A stretch of DNA of 64,000 nt from a bacterium (GCA_026224825.1 JAMFRO010000105.1:1-64000), one strand, 5' to 3'; positions 34,183 through 44,951 are shown, numbered from the stretch's first letter. The notes: generated by a model not told the origin, from the sequence alone. Numbers and translations are program-made.

Positions 34183-34887
34183 CTATTGCGGCGGTGGGGC
34201 GCAGAGGTACATGAATTGTGTGCTCACATCGACATCCGTGATGGTTTTGGCACGCCGGGCGATGGCCTCTTTATCAGTGCCCCATTGTTCTTCCTGCCAG
34301 AGCTCGTCGAGGAAGGCGGCATCGCATGCTGCTTGCGGGGTGAGGGTTTTGGCCGTGAGCGCCAGGCCGAGGATCAGGCTGCCCAGGGCCGGGACGATGA
34401 CGCCGAGGGCGGCGATCGTGTGGTCGCTATGGGTGGAGAGGATGTTACGCAATGCCGCGCCGGTGCTGGGCGGCTGGTTGATGGGTATCAGCCCTGCTGT
34501 GCTCAGCAATTGCAGGCTGTGCGTTGTTTCAGCCCATTGCAGCCAGGGATCCCAGATGGCGCTCTGCCGGGTGACGAGATCGTCCGGGGTTTCGGCGCGG
34601 TAGCAGAGCAGATCGTTCATGCCATAGGCGGCGAGTTGGTTGATGATCTCGGTGCGGTGTGGGGCAATGCGCTCCTGCGCCGTGCTGGCCAGGCGGGTGA
34701 ACGGCAGGTTTTCGGGGGAAAAATTCTGCGGTGCGTTGGCCCATTCGTCGGCGATGGCTTCGGCCAAGGGGAGGAAGGAGACGATGAGCGGCTTGCCGCT
34801 TGGCAGTTTGACGGGGCGGCCGTCGAGCTCGACGGCATGCCCATCGCCCTGGGTGATGATGATCGCGGTTTTCCAGAAGCGTTTCAT
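34183..34887 (-). CDS. ATP12 family chaperone (F1-ATPase assembly)
   Basis: 234 residues. The opening MKRFWKTAIII, the VELDGRPVKLPSGKPLIV segment, the EWANAPQNFSPENLPFTRLASTAQ motif and LLCYRAETPDDLVTRQ are those of the ATP12 family, found in alphaproteobacteria and mitochondria. It helps fold or assemble the alpha subunit of F1 ATP synthase. Its ATG overlaps the end of the AsmA gene by 4 nt, so the two are co-translated. Confidence 0.92.
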   Translation of the reverse strand: MKRFWKTAIIITQGDGHAVELDGRPVKLPSGKPLIVSFLPLAEAIADEWANAPQNFSPENLPFTRLASTAQERIAPHRTEIINQLAAYGMNDLLCYRAETPDDLVTRQSAIWDPWLQWAETTHSLQLLSTAGLIPINQPPSTGAALRNILSTHSDHTIAALGVIVPALGSLILGLALTAKTLTPQAACDAAFLDELWQEEQWGTDKEAIARRAKTITDVDVSTQFMYLCAPPPQ

Positions 34888-37391
34888 GGGCTGAGCAGTG
34901 AGTTCAGCAGGTTTTTTGGGGCGTTGCTGTTGGCCGGGACGGCGGAAGTGATGGGGCCGGTTTGAGGAGGTGCGTCGGGGCCGGGCTGGCCAAACCGTGC
35001 GGTAGCGAGGGTGGCGGAGCAGATATCCGGCCGTGCGGGCGGGGCGGTGGCGGGCGCTGGTGCCGGTGCAGCGGCGGGTGGTTGTGGGGTGGCTGCCAGT
35101 TTGGGCTGGGCAAAGCTGCCGCCGAGCTGCAGCGGAGCGCCGTTGGCGGGCTGGAACGTCACATTGTAGCTTTCTTCGCCGAGGTTCAGGCTGCCGGCGC
35201 CTTGCAAGAACAATTGGCTGGAGTCGAGGCCGAAGGTTTTGAGCGTTGCCATGCCTTGGGTAGCGTCGATGAACAGGCCGAAGCAGCGGATGGTGGCGGG
35301 AATGTTTGCGGCAGGCGGCAGGCCGGCGGCGGTTTCGAGCGGGCCGAAGATGCTGGTGAGTTGGCTGGCATCGATCTGGCTGTTGACGGAGGCCAGGCCG
35401 AGCTGGCCGCTGAGGTTTGCCGCTATGGCGTGCGGGGTGTTGCCGGTGCTTGTCGCGGTGAGTTGGAGTTGCAGATTGCCTTGCGCTGTGCCGGCCAGGC
35501 CGAATGTTTTGAGCAATGGGCCGAGGGCCAGGGCGGGGGCTTTGATGGATAAGGCTTCGGCAGCGGTCGTGCTCGATGCGTCCAGGCTGGCGCTGGCGGT
35601 GAGATTGCCGCCGGGGACTTCCCCGGTGAACGGATCGATCGTCAACTTGCTGCCGGCGAGCTGGGCGGTGGCTTGCAGCGCCGTATAGGTTGCGCCGTTC
35701 CAGGTGACGTTATCAGCCGCGAGCTGGATATTGGCATTGCCCCATGAGAGGAAGCTGAGTGGCAGGGCTGTGTCCGGGATGATTGTTGCGCTTGTTGCCG
35801 TCGGCGTTGTTGGGGCCGTGGCGGGTGCTGTTGGCGTGGTCGGTGCGGGGAAGGCGGCCAGCAGCGCGTCCACATTTGCTTGTGTGAAATTGAGGGTGAG
35901 CTGCAGTTTGGGCTGTGGCGTGAGGTTCAGCGTGGCGGCGCCGCCGAAAGCGGCGTTGTCCATGGTGACGATCAGATCGTCCAGCCCGGCGGCGTTGTAC
36001 AAGCCTTCTCCGCCGGGATCGATCAGGCTGGTTTGCAGGGCAATGTGTTTCCAGGCGGGGAGCGGCGTGCCGGCGGCGGCGGACAGGGCTGACAGATCTG
36101 GGATGTTGGCGGTCATGGCCAAAGCGGTTCCCGATAATGTCTGTGGTGTGGAGATGGCCCCGGTGATCGAGGCGGTGGCGTTGCCGAGTTGGGCCGTGAG
36201 GGAGATGGGGAAGCTGCCGGATACGGCCGTGCCCGTGGGCAACAAGGCGGGGTTGAGCAGGGTCTGCAGGGCGCCAAACTGGCCTTGCATGCTGAAGTTG
36301 TCGCTACCTGATGTGCCGCTTGCGGTGACCGCAAGCGGCTGATCCAGCCCAGCCATGCTGAGGTTCAGCCCATTCAGGATCAGGCCCGGGCGGAACGCCG
36401 ATAGATCGGATTTTCCGGCGGTGAGGCTTGCGTTGGTGATGGCCGGGAGGGTTGCGTTACGGTCTCTGAGCTGTGCTGAGCCGGTGATGTTTTGAATGGG
36501 GGGGAGGGTCAATCGGCCCGCCAGCCCCGGCGGCAGGGCTTGTCCCAGCGTGTTCAGGTTGGGGATGTTCAGGTTAAGGGCCAGATCGTAGCCGCTGGCA
36601 TCGCGCGGGCGTTTGACCGTGCCGGTGACGCTTAACGTGGCGCCGGCCAAGGTAAGGTCGAGGTTGAGTGGCCAGGGGGCGGTGCCGATGCCGGAGAAAC
36701 GCTCGATGGGGCCGACGATGCCGGTGATGCCGAACGGGGTGGCGCCAATTTCAGCCTGGGCATCAAGATGCAGTGGTGTTGAGAGCGAGTCGGCGGTGCC
36801 GGTGAGTGTGGTGAAATGGATCACCCCGGCGGTTTTGCCGTTATCGGCCTGTATGGTGAAGACGCCGTTTTCGACCTCGACGGCTTCCAGGGCGACTTTG
36901 ATGCGGGAGTCGAGAAACGGCATGGCTCCGGCGGTGGGATGCACGTAAGCGGTTGAAAAATCCCAATTCGCATTGCCGTTTTTCTGCCGCTCCAGGGTCA
37001 GATGCGGGGCGACCAGCACCAGTTTCAATATGTCTACACGGTCGGAAAACAGCGGGAGCAAGGCGATTTCCGCGCGCAGGCCGACGAGCGTGAGAACGTT
37101 GCGGTCAGGGAAGCCGGGTGGGTTGGCGATGGCGATATCGCTGGCCTGGATGGCTGGGGTGAGGGACCAGCGTATTGTGACCGGGCCGTTCAGCGTGACC
37201 GGCCGCCCGGTGATCTGCTCCAGGGCGGCGACCAATGCCGGGGCGTAGCGGTTGGGGTTGAAACTCTGCAGGACGAAGGCGGTGCCCAGCGCTGCGATGA
37301 GCAAAGGGAGTGCTATGACCGCCGCCAAACGCCATAATAGGAATCTGCGGAAGGATGGCTGTGTCCTGGAATCGGCTTTTGGCTGGGTCAT
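34884..37391 (-). CDS. AsmA family protein
   Basis: 835 residues. One N-terminal membrane helix (LLWRLAAVIALPLLIAALGTAF region) anchors a large periplasmic part. The NPNRYAPALVAALEQITGRPVTL segment and the following beta-rich repeats are typical of AsmA. The family is linked to phospholipid transport between membranes and outer-membrane assembly. A low-complexity Pro/Thr/Ala linker lies near residues 510-535 and another near the C-terminus. Divergent from tRNA-Leu. Confidence 0.88.
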   Translation of the reverse strand: MTQPKADSRTQPSFRRFLLWRLAAVIALPLLIAALGTAFVLQSFNPNRYAPALVAALEQITGRPVTLNGPVTIRWSLTPAIQASDIAIANPPGFPDRNVLTLVGLRAEIALLPLFSDRVDILKLVLVAPHLTLERQKNGNANWDFSTAYVHPTAGAMPFLDSRIKVALEAVEVENGVFTIQADNGKTAGVIHFTTLTGTADSLSTPLHLDAQAEIGATPFGITGIVGPIERFSGIGTAPWPLNLDLTLAGATLSVTGTVKRPRDASGYDLALNLNIPNLNTLGQALPPGLAGRLTLPPIQNITGSAQLRDRNATLPAITNASLTAGKSDLSAFRPGLILNGLNLSMAGLDQPLAVTASGTSGSDNFSMQGQFGALQTLLNPALLPTGTAVSGSFPISLTAQLGNATASITGAISTPQTLSGTALAMTANIPDLSALSAAAGTPLPAWKHIALQTSLIDPGGEGLYNAAGLDDLIVTMDNAAFGGAATLNLTPQPKLQLTLNFTQANVDALLAAFPAPTTPTAPATAPTTPTATSATIIPDTALPLSFLSWGNANIQLAADNVTWNGATYTALQATAQLAGSKLTIDPFTGEVPGGNLTASASLDASSTTAAEALSIKAPALALGPLLKTFGLAGTAQGNLQLQLTATSTGNTPHAIAANLSGQLGLASVNSQIDASQLTSIFGPLETAAGLPPAANIPATIRCFGLFIDATQGMATLKTFGLDSSQLFLQGAGSLNLGEESYNVTFQPANGAPLQLGGSFAQPKLAATPQPPAAAPAPAPATAPPARPDICSATLATARFGQPGPDAPPQTGPITSAVPANSNAPKNLLNSLLSP

Positions 37392-37489
37392 GCGGCTGCC
37401 AAATAATCGGTTTTGACCTGATATACGAGGGGTAAGCTTGTGAAGTCCGGAAAGTCGCGCTAGACGGCGCGGCTTGGGATGGAACTAAA

Positions 37490-37574
37490 GCGGGCGTGGT
37501 GAAACTGGTAGACACGCCAGATTTAGGTTCTGGTGGCGAAAGTCATGGGGGTTCAAGTCCCTCCGCCCGCACCA
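37490..37574 (+). tRNA. tRNA-Leu (anticodon UAG)
   Basis: 85 nt including an encoded CCA. The acceptor stem GCGGGCG pairs with CGCCCGC (37564-37570). The anticodon stem CCAGA/TCTGG encloses the loop TTTAGGT, giving anticodon TAG. The long variable arm expected of leucine tRNA and the GGTTCAAGTCC T-arm are present. It ends 40 nt before the tig start. Confidence 0.95.
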
Positions 37575-37614
37575 TATTTTGTTATGTTGTTGATTTTTGA
37601 GGATATTTTCGTCC

Positions 37615-38937
37615 ATGCAGGTTACAGAAACGCTCTCCTACGGCTTGAAGCGCGGCTTTACGGTCGTGGTTCCCGAACCCGAGCTGGCCGCCAAGCGTGA
37701 GAAGCGTTTGGCTGAGCTGAGCAAGACCATGCAGATACCGGGGTTCCGGCCGGGCAAGGTGCCGCTCTCGATGGTGCGCAAGCGCTATGGCGAAGCCGTG
37801 GCGGCGGAGATTCTGGAGGCGACGGTGAATGACGCCTCCGACCGCCTGCTCTCCGAGCGTAACCTGCGCCCTGCCATGCAGCCGAAGCTGGAGATCACCA
37901 AGCCCGGCCAGGATTCCGATCTGGAGTTCACGGTTGAGATGGAAATCCTTCCCGAAGTGGCGCTGCCGGATATCTCGGACATCACGCTGAGCAAGCCAGT
38001 GGCGGCTGTGACCGAAGAGGCTGTGGCCAAGTCGCTGGCTAATCTCGCCGAGCAGCGCAAATCCTATCAGCCGGTTGAAGAGGCCCGCCCGGCTGTTGCC
38101 GGCGAGCAGTTGAAGGTGGATTTCATTGGCCGCATCGATGGCGTGCCGTTTGATGGCGGTACGGCCTCCGATGTCGATGTGATCGTCGCCGGGCCTGGCT
38201 TTATTCCTGGCTTTACCGAGCAATTGGAAGGTGTTTCCGTCGGCGAGACGCGTACGATTCAGGTGAATTTTCCTGAGGATTACGGCGCCAAGGAGCTGGC
38301 CGGCAGGCAGGCTGAATTCGAGATTACAGTGAAATCTCTGGCGGTTGCCCAGGTTCCGGCGATTGACGATGAGCTGGCGAAGGCCTTGGGGCTGGAGTCG
38401 GTGGACGACCTCAAAACCAAGGTGACCGAGCAGATCACCCGTGAATTTGACCAGTTGAGCCGTGTGAAGCTGAAGCGTGGCCTGTTGGACGCGCTGGCTG
38501 AGCGGGCCCAGTTTGCCGCACCTGTGTCGCTGGTCGACGCCGAGTTTGCGGAAATTTGGCGCCAGGTTGAGGCTGCCAAGGAAGCGGGCCAGGAAGATCC
38601 TGAGGATGCCGCGAAGGAAGAGGCGGTGTTGCGCGCGGATTATCAGGCGATTGCCGACCGCCGCGTGCGGTTGGGGCTGCTGGTGGCCGAGATCGGCCGT
38701 GCCAATGAGGTTCAGGTCACCGACCAGGAGCTGCAGCGGGCGATGTTCAATGAAGCCATGCGCTACGGGCAGCAGGCCATGCAGGTTGTGGAGTTCTTCC
38801 GTAAGAATCCGCAGCAGTTGGAGCGCTTCCGCGGGCCGATTTTCGAGGATAAGGTTGTTGACCTGCTCCTCGGCCAGGTGAAGCAGGAAGAGGTGAGTGT
38901 CACCCCGGATGAGCTGGCGGCTGATTCGGAATCTTAA
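37615..38937 (+). CDS. tig: Trigger factor (ribosome-associated chaperone and prolyl isomerase)
   Basis: 440 residues, three domains. The N-terminal ribosome-binding part carries GFRPGKVPLSMVRKRYG, close to the signature loop that docks on L23. The central FKBP-type isomerase domain has DFIGRIDGVPFDGG and FIPGFTEQLEGVSVGE, and a helical C-terminal chaperone domain follows. It shields nascent chains at the exit tunnel. ATG 37615 gives the usual start MQVTETLSYGLKR; the open frame begins six codons earlier. Followed by clpP after 111 nt. Confidence 0.97.
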   Translation: MQVTETLSYGLKRGFTVVVPEPELAAKREKRLAELSKTMQIPGFRPGKVPLSMVRKRYGEAVAAEILEATVNDASDRLLSERNLRPAMQPKLEITKPGQDSDLEFTVEMEILPEVALPDISDITLSKPVAAVTEEAVAKSLANLAEQRKSYQPVEEARPAVAGEQLKVDFIGRIDGVPFDGGTASDVDVIVAGPGFIPGFTEQLEGVSVGETRTIQVNFPEDYGAKELAGRQAEFEITVKSLAVAQVPAIDDELAKALGLESVDDLKTKVTEQITREFDQLSRVKLKRGLLDALAERAQFAAPVSLVDAEFAEIWRQVEAAKEAGQEDPEDAAKEEAVLRADYQAIADRRVRLGLLVAEIGRANEVQVTDQELQRAMFNEAMRYGQQAMQVVEFFRKNPQQLERFRGPIFEDKVVDLLLGQVKQEEVSVTPDELAADSES

Positions 38938-38971
38938 CGCGGCACTAGACGCGGCCGTATGATCCTCTAAC

Positions 38972-39028
38972 TTGACTGAGTGACGTTCTGTCCCGCTCAC
39001 ATCGCGGCCTAAAAATTGGCGCGATGTG
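38972..39028 (+). promoter_or_regulatory. clpP leader: promoter-like element and inverted repeat
   Basis: CTTGACT lies at 38971-38977 and TCCCGCTC about 15 nt later, loosely like a heat-shock sigma-32 promoter. Just downstream is a perfect 9-bp inverted repeat, CACATCGCG (38998-39006) and CGCGATGTG (39020-39028). No good sigma-70 -10 box was seen. The heat-shock reading is a suggestion that fits clpP biology, not a firm call. Confidence 0.3.
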
Positions 39029-39048
39029 ATGCCGGGGGGGACGGTTAT

Positions 39049-39735
39049 ATGAATGGGGATATAGAGACGATGTGGGACCGTGATCCAGTCGAAATTTATA
39101 ACAACAACCTCGTGCCGATGGTTGTCGAGCAGACGGCGCGCGGCGAGCGCTCCTATGATATTTACTCGCGCCTGCTGAAGGAGCGGATCATCTTTCTGAC
39201 CGGTCAGGTTTATGATCAGGTCAGTGCGTTGATCTGCGCACAGTTGCTGTTTCTCGAGAGCGAGAATCCGAACAAGGAAATTTCCTTTTATATCAATAGC
39301 CCCGGCGGCGTTGTGTCGTCCGGCCTCGCGATTTACGACACCATGCAATATATCCGTTCGCCGGTGAGTACGGTGTGCATCGGCCAGGCCGCCTCGATGG
39401 GCAGCCTGCTGCTGTGTGCAGGTGAGAAGGGCAAGCGTTTTGCACTGCCGAATGCGCGGGTGATGGTGCATCAGCCGTCTGGCGGGGCGCAGGGGCAGGC
39501 TACGGACATCGAGATCCAGGCGCGCGAAATTCTGAACCTGCGTAAAAGGTTGAACCAGATTTATGTGGATCATACCGGCCAACCGCTGGAAGCCATTGAA
39601 GCCAAGCTGGAGCGCGATAGCTATATGTCTGCCCAGGAGGCCAAAGAGTTTGGCCTGGTGGACGAGGTGGTGAAGAGCCAGCCGGCCGTGCCGGATGGCA
39701 AGACTGACAAGGCTGAAAGCGGCGAAACCGCTTAA
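39049..39735 (+). CDS. clpP: ATP-dependent Clp protease proteolytic subunit
   Basis: 228 residues from ATG 39049; a start at 39070 ([12 protein letters not shown]) would also serve. The catalytic Ser is in [11 protein letters not shown], the His in [15 protein letters not shown] and the Asp in the following QIYVDHTGQ region. ClpP forms a tetradecameric barrel fed by ClpX or ClpA. It is followed by a strong terminator, then by clpX. The terminator means clpX can be expressed apart from clpP. Confidence 0.96.
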   Translation: MNGDIETMWDRDPVEIYNNNLVPMVVEQTARGERSYDIYSRLLKERIIFLTGQVYDQVSALICAQLLFLESENPNKEISFYINSPGGVVSSGLAIYDTMQYIRSPVSTVCIGQAASMGSLLLCAGEKGKRFALPNARVMVHQPSGGAQGQATDIEIQAREILNLRKRLNQIYVDHTGQPLEAIEAKLERDSYMSAQEAKEFGLVDEVVKSQPAVPDGKTDKAESGETA

Positions 39736-39763
39736 AACCAGCAGGGCTGTTTCGATGTGATGG

Positions 39764-39798
39764 AACCGCCCTGAATCGGACGATTCGGGGCGGTTTTT
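39764..39798 (+). terminator. Strong intrinsic terminator after clpP
   Basis: A 15-bp stem with arms at 39764-39778 and 39781-39795, one G-U pair and only two loop bases, is followed by a T run at 39794-39798. This fits a rho-independent terminator 29 nt after the clpP stop. It separates clpP from clpX. Confidence 0.85.
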
Positions 39799-39936
39799 CG
39801 TCAGTTTTCTGCATGATGATCTCGTGTTTTTCGGCTCTCCTGTGGAGAGACTGAACTAAAGATATGAAAAACAAGAGATTTTTCCGTGACAGCGCGGTGC
39901 TTGTGCGGCCGTGCTGGGCGGATTAGTGTTCTCTCT

Positions 39937-39942
39937 TATACT
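39937..39942 (+). promoter_or_regulatory. Possible -10 element for clpX
   Basis: TATACT lies 19 nt before the clpX ATG, after the clpP terminator. The region 17 nt upstream (CTGGGC) is a poor -35 match. A promoter is expected here because a terminator precedes the gene, but the call is weak. Confidence 0.3.
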
Positions 39943-39960
39943 GTGCGCTGTGGAGTGGTT

Positions 39961-41220
<1,260 letters not shown>

Positions 41221-41222
41221 GT

Positions 41223-41256
41223 CGCACAAGCCCCGCTGCGAGGCGGGGCTTGTGCG
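41223..41256 (+). terminator. Hairpin after clpX
   Basis: A perfect 14-bp stem (CGCACAAGCCCCGC at 41223-41236 with its complement at 41243-41256) and a 6-nt loop, starting 3 nt after the clpX stop. There is no long T tract, only TATATT after it. It is likely a terminator or an mRNA-stabilising element between clpX and lon. Confidence 0.6.
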
Positions 41257-41352
41257 GGTATATTGTCGTGCCGATATGTCATGTGTGGCCGGATGTCCGG
41301 CACCTTGGGCTGTGCCTCTTAGGGCAGCCGATGAGACTAGAGGGATATTGTG

Positions 41353-43764
41353 ATGTCAGATATTAAGAAATCTGCGGTTCCAGGTGACACGCTGGCGGTT
41401 CTGCCGTTGCGCGATATCGTGGTGTTTCCGCATATGATCGTGCCGTTATTCGTCGGCCGTGAAAAATCCGTGCGAGCGTTGGAGAGCGTGATGAAGGAGG
41501 ATAAGCAGATCCTCCTCGTGGCGCAGAAAAATGCCGCGCAGGATGATCCGGCCGCGGGCGATATCTATTCTGTGGGTACGATTTCGACGATTCTGCAGCT
41601 TCTGAAATTGCCGGATGGCACTGTGAAAGTGCTCGTCGAAGGGCTGCGCCGTGCGAAGATCAGCTCCTTCAAAGAGACGGAGGATTTCTTTGAGGTTTTT
41701 GCAGCACCGATCGAGGATCGGGCGGATGAGGGCAAGGAGGTCGAGGCCCTGGGGCGTACGGTCGTGGCGCAGTTTGAGCAATATATCAAACTGAACAAGA
41801 AGATCGCGCCGGAGGTGTTGGTTTCGGTCAATCAGATCGAGTCGCCCTCCAAGCTTGCTGATACGGTTGCGAGTCATCTCGGCTTGAAAATTTCCGAGCG
41901 GCAGGAGTTGCTGGAGCTGGACAGCACGGCCGAGCGGCTGGAGCGCGTGTTCAACCATATGGAAGCCGAAATTGGCGTGCTGCAGGTCGAGAAGAAGATC
42001 CGCAACCGCGTGAAGCGGCAGATGGAGAAGACCCAGCGCGAATATTATCTGAACGAACAGCTCAAGGCGATTCAGAAAGAGCTTGGCGAGGGCGAGGACG
42101 GTAAGGACGAGACTGCCGAGCTGGAGGCCAAAATCAAGGCGACCAAGCTCTCCAAGGAAGCGATGGAAAAGGCGCTGGCGGAGCTGAAGAAGCTGCGCAG
42201 TATGAGCCCGATGAGTGCCGAAGCCACTGTGGTGCGCAACTATCTGGATTGGATCGTCGGTATCCCCTGGAAGAAGCGCAGCAAGATCAGGAACGATGTG
42301 GTCGAGGCGGAGAAGATTCTCGATTCGGATCATTATGGTCTGGATAAGATCAAGGAACGGATTGTCGAATATCTGGCGGTGCAGGCGCGTAGCCCGAAAT
42401 TGCGTGGGGCGATTCTGTGCCTGGTTGGGCCGCCTGGTGTGGGTAAGACCTCGCTAGGCAAATCCATTGCCAAGGCGACGGGGCGGACTTTCGTGCGCAT
42501 GTCGCTTGGCGGCGTGCGGGACGAAGCCGAGATTCGCGGTCATCGCCGGACCTATATTGGTTCCATGCCCGGAAAAATTATTCAAGGGATGAAGAAGGCC
42601 AAGACTTCGAACCCTCTGTTTCTGCTCGATGAGATCGACAAGCTTGGCGCCGATTGGCGTGGCGATCCGGCCTCTGCTTTGCTGGAGGTTTTGGATCCGG
42701 AGCAGAATAGCACCTTCGCCGATCATTATCTGGAGGTTGATTATGACCTCTCCGATGTGATGTTTGTGACCACGGCCAACAGCCTGCGCATGCCGCAGCC
42801 GTTGCTTGATCGCATGGAGATCATTCGCATTCCCGGTTATACTGAGGATGAGAAGGTTGAGATTGCCAAGCGCCATCTGCTGCCCAAGCAGGAAGAAGCG
42901 CATGGGTTGAAGAAGGATGAGTGGTCGGTCTCGGACGATGCGCTGCATGAGCTGGTGCGTACCTACACGCGCGAAGCCGGTGTGCGTAATCTGGAACGCG
43001 AAATTGCGACGCTGGCCCGTAAATCGGTGAAGGAGATTGTGACCTCTAAAACAAAGAAGGTCGTGATCACCAAGAAGAATCTTGAGAAATTCTCAGGGAT
43101 ACCGAAATTCCGCTTCGGTGAGACTGAGGCTGAGGATATGGTGGGTGTCGTCACCGGCCTGGCCTGGACCGAGGTGGGCGGCGAGATACTGACCATTGAA
43201 AGCGTGCTGCTGCCTGGCAAGGGCAATATCAAAAACACAGGCAAGCTGGGCGATGTGATGCAGGAGAGCGTCCAGGCGGCGTATTCCTACATCCGCTCCC
43301 GCGCGGCGCAGTTCGGTATCAAGCCTCCGTATTTCGACAAGCGGGATATCCATGTGCACGTGCCGGAAGGGGCGACGCCGAAGGATGGTCCATCCGCCGG
43401 TATTGCCATGGCGACCTCGATTGTCAGCGCCATAACAGCCATTCCTGTGCGTAGGGATGTGGCCATGACGGGTGAGATTACCCTGCGTGGCCGTGTGCTG
43501 CCGATTGGCGGCTTGAAGGAAAAGCTGCTTGCGGCGTTGCGTGCGGGAATCACCACCGTTTTCATTCCGAAAGACAATGAAAAGGATCTGGCTGAGATTC
43601 CGGCGAACGTTAAGAAGGGCATAACCATCATCCCCGTGTCCCACGTTGATGAGGTTATTGCGCGGGCGCTGGTACGCAAGCCAGAGCCGATTGACTGGGA
43701 CGACGCGTTGAACGACGTGGCTAAAACGGGTGATGAGGCTGCTGCTGCTTCATTGCCGCATTAG
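41353..43764 (+). CDS. lon: ATP-dependent protease Lon
   Basis: 803 residues, three-domain LonA. The N-terminal substrate-binding domain begins [23 protein letters not shown]. The AAA+ module has Walker [10 protein letters not shown] and [10 protein letters not shown]. The C-terminal protease domain has the catalytic Ser in [14 protein letters not shown] and Lys in [14 protein letters not shown]. It degrades damaged and regulatory proteins. The start may be GTG 41350 or ATG 41353; ATG was chosen, behind GAGGGA. Followed by hup, the usual order. Confidence 0.97.
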   Translation: MSDIKKSAVPGDTLAVLPLRDIVVFPHMIVPLFVGREKSVRALESVMKEDKQILLVAQKNAAQDDPAAGDIYSVGTISTILQLLKLPDGTVKVLVEGLRRAKISSFKETEDFFEVFAAPIEDRADEGKEVEALGRTVVAQFEQYIKLNKKIAPEVLVSVNQIESPSKLADTVASHLGLKISERQELLELDSTAERLERVFNHMEAEIGVLQVEKKIRNRVKRQMEKTQREYYLNEQLKAIQKELGEGEDGKDETAELEAKIKATKLSKEAMEKALAELKKLRSMSPMSAEATVVRNYLDWIVGIPWKKRSKIRNDVVEAEKILDSDHYGLDKIKERIVEYLAVQARSPKLRGAILCLVGPPGVGKTSLGKSIAKATGRTFVRMSLGGVRDEAEIRGHRRTYIGSMPGKIIQGMKKAKTSNPLFLLDEIDKLGADWRGDPASALLEVLDPEQNSTFADHYLEVDYDLSDVMFVTTANSLRMPQPLLDRMEIIRIPGYTEDEKVEIAKRHLLPKQEEAHGLKKDEWSVSDDALHELVRTYTREAGVRNLEREIATLARKSVKEIVTSKTKKVVITKKNLEKFSGIPKFRFGETEAEDMVGVVTGLAWTEVGGEILTIESVLLPGKGNIKNTGKLGDVMQESVQAAYSYIRSRAAQFGIKPPYFDKRDIHVHVPEGATPKDGPSAGIAMATSIVSAITAIPVRRDVAMTGEITLRGRVLPIGGLKEKLLAALRAGITTVFIPKDNEKDLAEIPANVKKGITIIPVSHVDEVIARALVRKPEPIDWDDALNDVAKTGDEAAAASLPH

Positions 43765-43771
43765 GGCTGGT

Positions 43772-43801
43772 TTGACGGGGGGCGCGGAACTTCGCTATCT
43801 A
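43772..43801 (+). promoter_or_regulatory. Promoter-like element for the HU gene
   Basis: TTGACG (43772-43777) is followed after 18 nt by TATCTA (43796-43801), or after 17 nt by CTATCT. It sits shortly after the lon stop. The leader then contains a small hairpin, TCCGCA (43825-43830) and TGCGGA (43836-43841), before a T run, which could act as an attenuator. Confidence 0.45.
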
Positions 43802-43875
43802 CGCGCGCGCCACCTCGTGGCTCATCCGCAATTTCTGCGGAATAATTTTTGAATCATAGAACAGGGAGTCTACCC

Positions 43876-44148
43876 GTGAATAAAAATGACTTGATCGCCG
43901 CCGTCGCTGAGGGTGCGGAACTTTCCAAAGCCAAGGCCACGGAAGTTGTGGATGCTGTGTTTACGGCGATTGAAGGCGCGCTGAAGCAGAAGGAAGAAGT
44001 TCGCCTGGTTGGCTTTGGTACCTTTGCAACCGCCCAGCGTGAGGCTTCCAAGGGCCGTAACCCGCGCACCGGTGAAGAGATTGATATCCCGGCGTCCACC
44101 TCTGTCCGCTTCAAGCCGGGCAAGACGCTGAAAGACGCGGTTAACTAA
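43876..44148 (+). CDS. DNA-binding protein HU
   Basis: 90 residues, GTG start behind AGGGAG. The start MNKNDLIAAVAEGAELSK, the RLVGFGTFATAQREASKGRNP DNA-binding arm and the C-terminal SVRFKPGKTLKDAVN are those of HU. HU bends and compacts DNA. Open frame extends nine codons upstream, but the GTG at 43876 gives the standard N-terminus. hup next to lon is typical. Both hupA and hupB are possible names, so none is given. Confidence 0.95.
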   Translation: MNKNDLIAAVAEGAELSKAKATEVVDAVFTAIEGALKQKEEVRLVGFGTFATAQREASKGRNPRTGEEIDIPASTSVRFKPGKTLKDAVN

Positions 44149-44155
44149 TGATTTG

Positions 44156-44183
44156 GGGCGGCCATGTGCCGCCCGAAAATTTT
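44156..44183 (+). terminator. Terminator after the HU gene
   Basis: A 7-bp GC stem GGGCGGC/GCCGCCC (44156-44162 and 44168-44174) with loop CATGT, followed by GAAAATTTT. It lies 8 nt after the HU stop and 14 nt before tRNA-Val. Confidence 0.65.
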
Positions 44184-44198
44184 GGCCGAAAATTTTGG
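44173..44198 (+). repeat. 13-bp tandem duplication before tRNA-Val
   Basis: CCGAAAATTTTGG occurs twice in direct succession at 44173-44185 and 44186-44198. Each unit has a palindromic AAAATTTT centre. The second unit overlaps the first two bases of tRNA-Val. A second tandem duplication follows the tRNA. Confidence 0.75.
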
Positions 44199-44268
44199 GC
44201 GGTTAGCTCAGCGGTAGAGCGTCTCGTTTACACCGAGAGGGCCGGCGGTTCAAACCCGTCACCGCCCA
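44197..44268 (+). tRNA. tRNA-Val (anticodon UAC)
   Basis: 72 nt. The acceptor stem GGGCGGT pairs with ACCGCCC (44261-44267). The D arm TTAGCTCAGCGGTAGAGC, anticodon stem TCTCG/CGAGA with loop TTTACAC (anticodon TAC) and T arm GGTTCAAACCC are standard. The CCA end is not encoded; the following bases are TAC. Confidence 0.95.
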
Positions 44269-44281
44269 TACGTCTTTGAGC

Positions 44282-44313
44282 GTTTTTTCTTTAGACGGTT
44301 TTTTCTTTCGACG
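44282..44313 (+). repeat. 16-bp tandem T-rich duplication after tRNA-Val
   Basis: GTTTTTTCTTTAGACG (44282-44297) is followed at once by a copy with one change (44298-44313). The T runs could serve as a transcription stop for tRNA-Val. The duplication mirrors the tandem repeat just upstream of the same tRNA. Confidence 0.7.
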
Positions 44314-44338
44314 GCCAGAATTAGAGGGTGTAACGCGC

Positions 44339-44367
44339 TTGACGCTTAACGCGCAGCCCATTACACG
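44339..44367 (+). promoter_or_regulatory. Promoter for tRNA-Asp
   Basis: TTGACG (44339-44344), a 17-nt spacer and TACACG (44362-44367) end 14 nt before tRNA-Asp, a fitting distance for a tRNA promoter. The same transcript could run into nuoA. Confidence 0.45.
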
Positions 44368-44381
44368 GCCGCTTACTGAAT

Positions 44382-44458
<77 letters not shown>

Positions 44459-44581
44459 GTAAGGTGCAGTTAAATTCCCCTTGTGGATATGACTTGACCA
44501 ACGTGTGCTGCAATGCGACACGGCTTTAGGTGTTTGTATGGGCTGGCTTGGTCCGGCCCGCACGGTTAAGGAGACGAGCAG

Positions 44582-44947
44582 GTGCAGCCGGTCCTTTCGC
44601 AGTACTTCCCGATCCTTGTCTTTATCGCCATCGCTGCCCTGCTGGGGTTGGCCTTTGTATTTGGCTCCCTTTTTGCGGCCAAGCAAAAGCCTTATGCGGC
44701 AAAACTCTCTGCCTATGAATGCGGGTTTGATGCGTTCGGCGATGCCCGCCGGCGCTTTGACGTGCGCTTCTATCTGGTGGCGATTCTTTTCATAATTTTC
44801 GACGTTGAAGTTGCGTTTTTGTTCCCGTGGGCGGTTAGCCTGTCCCGGATCGGCCATGTTGGGTTTTTCTCCATGCTGGGCTTTCTGGGCGTGTTAACTG
44901 TCGGCTTTGTATACGAGTGGAACAAGGGCGCGCTGGATTGGGAGTAG
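44582..44947 (+). CDS. nuoA: NADH-quinone oxidoreductase subunit A
   Basis: 121 residues, GTG start behind AAGGAGA. Three membrane helices. The loop [26 protein letters not shown] and the [12 protein letters not shown] motif are diagnostic of NuoA, a small subunit at the join of the membrane and peripheral arms. First gene of a complete nuoA-N operon. Confidence 0.96.
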   Translation: MQPVLSQYFPILVFIAIAALLGLAFVFGSLFAAKQKPYAAKLSAYECGFDAFGDARRRFDVRFYLVAILFIIFDVEVAFLFPWAVSLSRIGHVGFFSMLGFLGVLTVGFVYEWNKGALDWE

Positions 44948-44951
44948 CCGC

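Noticed and set aside
37412-37441. Promoter for tRNA-Leu (TTGACC at 37413)
   Set aside because: The best -10-like sequence is at the wrong spacing and too far from the tRNA start.
37582-39582. A 666-codon open frame on the - strand opposite tig and clpP
   Set aside because: It lies antisense to two well-recognised genes, its translation is His/Arg/Leu-rich without any domain, and such frames are common opposite GC-rich coding sequence.
44491-44522. Promoter just upstream of nuoA (TTGACC at 44494)
   Set aside because: No acceptable -10 box at 16-18 nt spacing; the tRNA-Asp promoter or a non-standard promoter may serve.
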